The translations under genes were made by a program, and so were the position numbers. Positions 60,123 through 64,000 of a stretch of 64,000 bases of DNA are shown here, in pieces. The notes beneath the pieces were generated by a model. That model was not told the origin of the DNA and made no database searches. It saw nothing but the letters and a program-made list of their open reading frames with translations. This DNA is from Chitinophagaceae bacterium (GTDB lineage Bacteria > Bacteroidota > Bacteroidia > Chitinophagales > Chitinophagaceae), in the NCBI GenBank assembly GCA_019638475.1, contig JAHBTR010000001.1:186001-250000 (forward strand). Reading direction: 5' to 3'. Each line of letters begins with the position of its first letter. Within the stretch, counting starts at the first letter, position 1.

Positions 60123-61154
60123 ATGCAACAACGTACAGAAATATCAACACTTGGAGAGTTTGGCTTAATAGAGCATCTTACCAAAAATTTTGAAACACAA
60201 AATGCTTCTACCATACTAAGTATTGGAGATGATGCTGCTGTTATTGACCATTTTGGCAAACAAACAGTTATTACAACAGACCTATTAATTGAAGGAATAC
60301 ATTTTGATTTAATGTACACACCTTTAAAACATTTGGGTTATAAAAGTGTTATAGTAAACTTGAGTGATATATATGCCATGAATGCAACACCTACACAAAT
60401 TACTTTAAGCATTGCCTTTAGTAATAGATTTAGTGTAGAAGCATTGACTGAATTTTATGAAGGTGTTTATGCAGCATGTGAAAAATATAATGTAGATTTA
60501 GTTGGTGGAGATACCACCTCTTCTCAAAAAGGTTTTATTATTTCTGTAACAGCTATTGGGGAAGTAGCACCTGATAAATTTGTACAAAGAGGTACTGCAC
60601 AAAAAGGAGATTTAATTTGCGTAAGTGGCGATACAGGAGGAGCATTTTTAGGATTAACATTAATGCAAAGAGAAAAAAAGATTTTTCTTGAAAACCCTAA
60701 TATACAACCAGATTTAGAAGGAGAAGATTATATAGTTGGCAGGTTATTAAAACCAGAAGCAAGAAAAGATATGATTGATTTTTTTGCTACCAATAATATT
60801 GTACCTACTTCTATGATGGATGTAAGTGATGGCATCAGTAGCGAAGTTTTGCATTTATGCAAACAAAGCAATCTTGGTTGCAAAATTTATGAAGATAAAT
60901 TACCCATACATGAAAAATCAAGAGCTGCTGCTTTTAAATTTGGTTTAGACCCTACTGTTTGTGCATTAAATGGTGGCGAAGATTATGAACTCATTTTTAC
61001 GCTAAAGCAAGAAGATTATGACAAGATAACTTTAAATGAAGAAATTGCTGTAATAGGCTATATGACTGAATTAGAAGAAGGTTGTAAATTACTTACCAAA
61101 GGTGGAAATAATTTTGATATTACAGCTCAAGGCTGGAATGCTTTTACTGCATAG
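60123..61154 (+). CDS. thiL: Thiamine-monophosphate kinase
   Basis: 343 residues. The ThiL/PurM-like ATP-binding pattern is complete: LGEFGLIEHL, SIGDDAAVID, VITTDLLIEGIHFDLM, LVGGDTTSSQKGFIISVTAIG, PTSMMDVSDGISSEVLHL and LNGGEDYELIFTL. It phosphorylates thiamine monophosphate to thiamine pyrophosphate. The S41 peptidase gene starts 13 nt downstream, so the three genes from the thioesterase on may form one operon, without clear functional logic. Confidence 0.95.
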   Translation: MQQRTEISTLGEFGLIEHLTKNFETQNASTILSIGDDAAVIDHFGKQTVITTDLLIEGIHFDLMYTPLKHLGYKSVIVNLSDIYAMNATPTQITLSIAFSNRFSVEALTEFYEGVYAACEKYNVDLVGGDTTSSQKGFIISVTAIGEVAPDKFVQRGTAQKGDLICVSGDTGGAFLGLTLMQREKKIFLENPNIQPDLEGEDYIVGRLLKPEARKDMIDFFATNNIVPTSMMDVSDGISSEVLHLCKQSNLGCKIYEDKLPIHEKSRAAAFKFGLDPTVCALNGGEDYELIFTLKQEDYDKITLNEEIAVIGYMTELEEGCKLLTKGGNNFDITAQGWNAFTA

Positions 61155-61167
61155 ATAGATACTTGAA

Positions 61168-62685
61168 ATGAAAAAATATTTTTTACTAAAAGCAAATAAT
61201 CATATACTGTATGTAAGTATAGTGCTGGTATTTTCATTCACATCTTGTGTTTCTTCTAAAATTGCCAATTATACATTTAATAGAAAACTACCTACAGAAA
61301 AATTACAATCTGATATTAAGTTACTAAAAAATATTCTGGAAGCCAATCATCCATCATTGTATTGGTACACAGAAAAAGATAGTATTGATTATTACTTTAA
61401 TAATGCCATAAATGACATAACAGATTCACTTTCTGAAATTCAATTTAGAAATAAAGTAGCTTCAGTAATTAGTAAAATTCGTTGTGGTCATACAAGCGTA
61501 AGATTTTCAAAAGATTTTTCTGAACAAGCCAAAAATTTTCTATATCCCTTATTCCCATTGCATTTAAAAGTATGGAACGATAGTCTTGTTGTTATTTCAA
61601 GTGCATTTAAAAATGATAGTATTTTTAAAAGAGGTACTATTATTACTTCTGTTAATGGCAAAAATGCTGCACAGCTTTTAGATACTATGTATCAATTTAT
61701 CAGTACAGATGGTTATAGTAATAATTATAAAAATCAGGTTATTACTAACAGCTTTCCATTATGGTATAAAACTATTTTTGGCATAGATAGTAGTTACACA
61801 ATTACCTATATAGATAGTGTAGGCAAAGAAGCAACTACTAATATAAAAAATTATATTCCTATAAAAGACACAACAATAAAAACAGATACATTAAAAAAAG
61901 TAGAAAAAATAGCTACACCTACCAGAAAACAAATAAGACAAGCAAAACTTTTAGCAAAACGAAGTATACAAATAGACACTTCTATTAATACTGCTTATAT
62001 AAAATTAAACACTTTTAGTAAAGGAAGGTTAAACATATTTTTTAGAAAATCTTTAAAGAAAATTGAACAAACAAATATTGAAAATGTAGTAATAGATTTA
62101 AGGCAAAATGGAGGAGGAAATGTAGCAACTACTTCTAAAACATTAAAATATTTTGTAGATAAGCCTTTTAAACATGGAGATACTGTAGCTGCCATTAGCA
62201 GAACTTTTCCATATAGAAAACACATTAAAAATTGGTTTCTTTATTGGACAGCAATGAACTTTTTTGCCAAAAAAGGAAGTGATAATAAGATACACTTTAA
62301 ACGCTATGAAAAACATTACTACAAACCAAAAACAAAATATCATTTTAATGGAAATATTTATTTAGTGCAAGGAGGTGTTACTTTTTCAGCAGCTACCATG
62401 TTTATTAGTACACTAAAAGGGCAAAGCAATGTTACAGTTATAGGAGAAGAAACAGGTGGAGGCTATTATGGAAATTCTGCAATGCATATACCTACTATTG
62501 TATTGCCTAATAGCAAATTAAGAGTAAGTCTGCCAATGTACAGATTAGTAATAGATAAAAACAGACCAAAAGGAAGAGGTATTATGCCCGATATTGAAGT
62601 ACCTCCTTCATCTGCTGCTATTAAAGAAGGATATGATATAAAACTTACCACTATAAGAAAGTTGATACTAAAAGGAATGAAATAA
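61168..62685 (+). CDS. S41 family peptidase, lipoprotein
   Basis: 505 residues. A hydrophobic signal ends in FSFTSCVSS, a plausible lipobox with lipidated cysteine near residue 27. An N-terminal helical region (YWYTEKDSIDYYF, RNKVASVISKIRCGHTSVRF) and a PDZ-like part (HLKVWNDSLVVISS, RGTIITSVNGKNA) precede the tail-specific protease domain: VVIDLRQNGGGN, the catalytic serine in GGVTFSAATMFIS, and EETGGGYYGNSAMH. A periplasmic peptidase of the C-terminal processing type or a related scaffold. Substrate unknown. Confidence 0.87.
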   Translation: MKKYFLLKANNHILYVSIVLVFSFTSCVSSKIANYTFNRKLPTEKLQSDIKLLKNILEANHPSLYWYTEKDSIDYYFNNAINDITDSLSEIQFRNKVASVISKIRCGHTSVRFSKDFSEQAKNFLYPLFPLHLKVWNDSLVVISSAFKNDSIFKRGTIITSVNGKNAAQLLDTMYQFISTDGYSNNYKNQVITNSFPLWYKTIFGIDSSYTITYIDSVGKEATTNIKNYIPIKDTTIKTDTLKKVEKIATPTRKQIRQAKLLAKRSIQIDTSINTAYIKLNTFSKGRLNIFFRKSLKKIEQTNIENVVIDLRQNGGGNVATTSKTLKYFVDKPFKHGDTVAAISRTFPYRKHIKNWFLYWTAMNFFAKKGSDNKIHFKRYEKHYYKPKTKYHFNGNIYLVQGGVTFSAATMFISTLKGQSNVTVIGEETGGGYYGNSAMHIPTIVLPNSKLRVSLPMYRLVIDKNRPKGRGIMPDIEVPPSSAAIKEGYDIKLTTIRKLILKGMK

Positions 62686-62728
62686 ACGTTTTAAAATATA
62701 ATAATATCAATACAAAAACTTGTATCTT

Positions 62729-62736
62729 TACTTTTG
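62729..62736 (+). promoter_or_regulatory. Putative -7 motif of the HD-domain gene
   Basis: TACTTTTG fits TAnnTTTG, 53 nt before the ATG at 62790. Confidence 0.38.
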
Positions 62737-62789
62737 TCAATATATTAAATGGCTACTTATTATAAATTAATTTGAACCTAATTAGAAAA

Positions 62790-63374
62790 ATGGCACCTCT
62801 TAAAAATATTCAAAAATTCATTTTGGATAAGCTTAAAAAAGAGCTTCCAAAACATCTTTCATACCATAGTGTATCGCATATTAAAGATGTATTCAACAGT
62901 TGTAAAATAATAGCAAAAGGAGAAGGTGTAAAAGGCGAAGATTTAAAATTACTTCTTACAGCAGCTCTTTTTCACGATTCAGGATTTGTAATTCAACAAA
63001 AAGACCATGAAAGGATTTCGTGTGAAATTGCTCAAAAGCATCTACCCGATTTTGGCTATTCCAATCAGCAAATTGAACAGATTTGTGGTATGATTATGGC
63101 AACAAAAATTCCACAAACGCCCCATAACAAATTAGAAGAAATTTTAGCTGACTCTGACCTTGATTATCTTGGGAGAGATGATTTTTTTCTTATCAGCAAC
63201 AAACTATTTGATGAACTTTCCTTTTATGGAATAATCAGTACTGAAGATGAATGGAATAGAATACAGATTCGCTTTTTAGAAAACCATCATTACTTTACTG
63301 ATACAGCTATAAAGTTGAGAAAAGCAAAAAAGGATTACCACCTCAACAAAATAAAGTCAATGCTAAAACATTAA
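62790..63374 (+). CDS. HD-domain phosphohydrolase-like protein
   Basis: 194 residues from the ATG at 62790 (a TTG at 62772 is the alternative). Metal motif residues: H in SYHSVSHIKDVF, the HD pair in ALFHDSGFVI, a histidine in KDHERISCEIA and the D in DSDLDYLGRDDF, giving the H...HD...D pattern of the HD superfamily. The family includes nucleotide and phosphate-ester hydrolases; no fused effector domain is seen to narrow this down. Stands alone with its own -7 motif. Confidence 0.82.
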   Translation: MAPLKNIQKFILDKLKKELPKHLSYHSVSHIKDVFNSCKIIAKGEGVKGEDLKLLLTAALFHDSGFVIQQKDHERISCEIAQKHLPDFGYSNQQIEQICGMIMATKIPQTPHNKLEEILADSDLDYLGRDDFFLISNKLFDELSFYGIISTEDEWNRIQIRFLENHHYFTDTAIKLRKAKKDYHLNKIKSMLKH

Positions 63375-63402
63375 TCTTACGCTACCCTAAATTATTTCTG
63401 CA

Positions 63403-64000
63403 TTAATGATGCCCAGAAGTATGTTTAAGTACACCCCCAGCAGCTTCTTTAATAGTTCCTGTAAATACAAATGCTTGAGGGTCTATTCTCTGAATAATAC
63501 TTTTAAGTTTTCTTACTTCAAGACGAGTAGCTACAGTAAAAACAATATCACAATCGTGGCTTATGTCAAAACTATCTTTCATAAAACCTCTCTCCCCTTT
63601 ATATACAGTAATACCACGACCTAATTCTTTGGCTAACTTTTCTTTTATTGCTTCGCTTTGCGATGATATAATAGTAACACTTGTATATTCTTCAATACCC
63701 TCTACCACATAATCTATTGTACGTGTGGCTACATAATAAGTAAGCATGGCGTAAAATGCTTTTTCTAAACCAAGTCCCAAAGCAGCAAGCAAAAAGATAA
63801 GCACATTAATACCCATAATCAATTCACTCATAGTAAGCCCTATTCTTTTACGGGTATAAAGAGCAAGAATTTCAATACCATCAATAGCACAACCAGCACG
63901 CATACCAAGCCCTATACCTAAACCTAAAAAAAAGCCCCCAAATATGGCAACAGTAACCATATTACTTTGCCAGTTTTCTGTAATATCTGGAAGTGGTAAA
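63403..64000 (-). CDS. YitT family membrane protein, 3' part (runs off window)
   Basis: The reading frame is open from the window edge to the stop at 63403; about 198 residues are visible, with the N-terminal membrane segments missing. GGFFLGLGIGLGMRAGCAID and GLTMSELIMGINVLIFLLAA are the DUF161/YitT membrane repeats; GRGITVYKGERGFMKDS and VVATRLEVRKLKSIIQRID-like sequence form the cytoplasmic DUF2179 domain. YitT proteins are widespread membrane proteins of unknown transport function. The ATG at 63960 is internal to the family, not its start. Confidence 0.88.
   Translation of the reverse strand, partial: LPLPDITENWQSNMVTVAIFGGFFLGLGIGLGMRAGCAIDGIEILALYTRKRIGLTMSELIMGINVLIFLLAALGLGLEKAFYAMLTYYVATRTIDYVVEGIEEYTSVTIISSQSEAIKEKLAKELGRGITVYKGERGFMKDSFDISHDCDIVFTVATRLEVRKLKSIIQRIDPQAFVFTGTIKEAAGGVLKHTSGHH

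Noticed and set aside
1..64000. CRISPR arrays, prophage, insertion sequences or integrases
   Set aside because: No regularly spaced direct repeats, transposase motifs or phage structural genes were seen in the translated frames.

Overview
The window is a chromosomal segment from a member of the Bacteroidota, most likely the Chitinophagales/Sphingobacteriales side of the phylum (a tentative placement from gene families, not a tree). Signs of this are very low GC, almost no Shine-Dalgarno sequences, many TAnnTTTG -7 promoter motifs close upstream of genes, the small DUF4295 gene beside rpmB/rpmG, a type IX secretion (T9SS) sorting-domain protein, YfhO and DUF2723 membrane proteins, a GLPGLI-like secreted protein and a PaaE of Bacteroidota type. 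Nearly all of it is ordinary housekeeping DNA. I see no prophage, insertion sequence, CRISPR array, restriction system or rRNA operon.

Layout. 1-7.0 kb: 5' part of lon (minus), then rpmB-rpmG-DUF4295-ftsY-rimO, a YkgJ-like protein, and parE (topoisomerase IV B). 7.0-13.4 kb: a methyltransferase, a VapBC-like toxin-antitoxin pair, DUF1835, an M48 lipoprotein protease, a YdeI-like protein, a BaiN-type flavoprotein, a Nudix hydrolase and a small membrane protein. 13.4-24.3 kb: a surface-glycan region with YfhO, two methyltransferases, glycosyltransferases of families 2 and 4, WecB and a further glycosyltransferase, meeting tail-to-tail a secreted T9SS beta-propeller-repeat protein. 24.4-36.8 kb: SixA-like phosphatase, yidC, GLPGLI-like protein, YceI, parC, and four membrane proteins (APC permease, dicarboxylate symporter, DedA with an N-terminal extension, MFS). 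36.9-43.5 kb: a GT9 transferase, the isc cluster iscS-(broken four-helix-bundle gene)-iscU-iscA, methylmalonyl-CoA epimerase, RNase Z and an amidohydrolase. 43.9-52.3 kb: DUF2723, a 52-aa membrane peptide, SUI1/YciH, exbD/exbB, superoxide dismutase, a polysaccharide deacetylase, a double-PDZ protein and tRNA-Met(CAT). 52.4-64 kb: ubiA-kdsC-iscX, a PabA/TrpG glutaminase, TetR plus PaaE, glgA, rdgB, a small tail-anchored protein, a thioesterase, thiL, an S41 peptidase, an HD hydrolase and a truncated YitT protein.

How the genes work together. Translation and membrane biogenesis are well represented (L28, L33, FtsY, RimO, YidC, SUI1, tRNA-Met). Topoisomerase IV is encoded by parE and parC about 22 kb apart on opposite strands. 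The glycan genes and the T9SS cargo point to a decorated cell surface. Fe-S assembly is split between the isc cluster and a distant iscX.

The most unusual material is intergenic. One 182-bp region between pabA and tetR has 19-bp perfect terminal inverted repeats enclosing an inverted pair of a short repeat that also occurs at two other loci in this window. A separate 30-bp sequence is shared by two distant intergenic regions. Two genes look damaged: a four-helix-bundle gene with a one-base deletion in a poly-A run inside the isc cluster, and a PIN toxin lacking its first catalytic aspartate.
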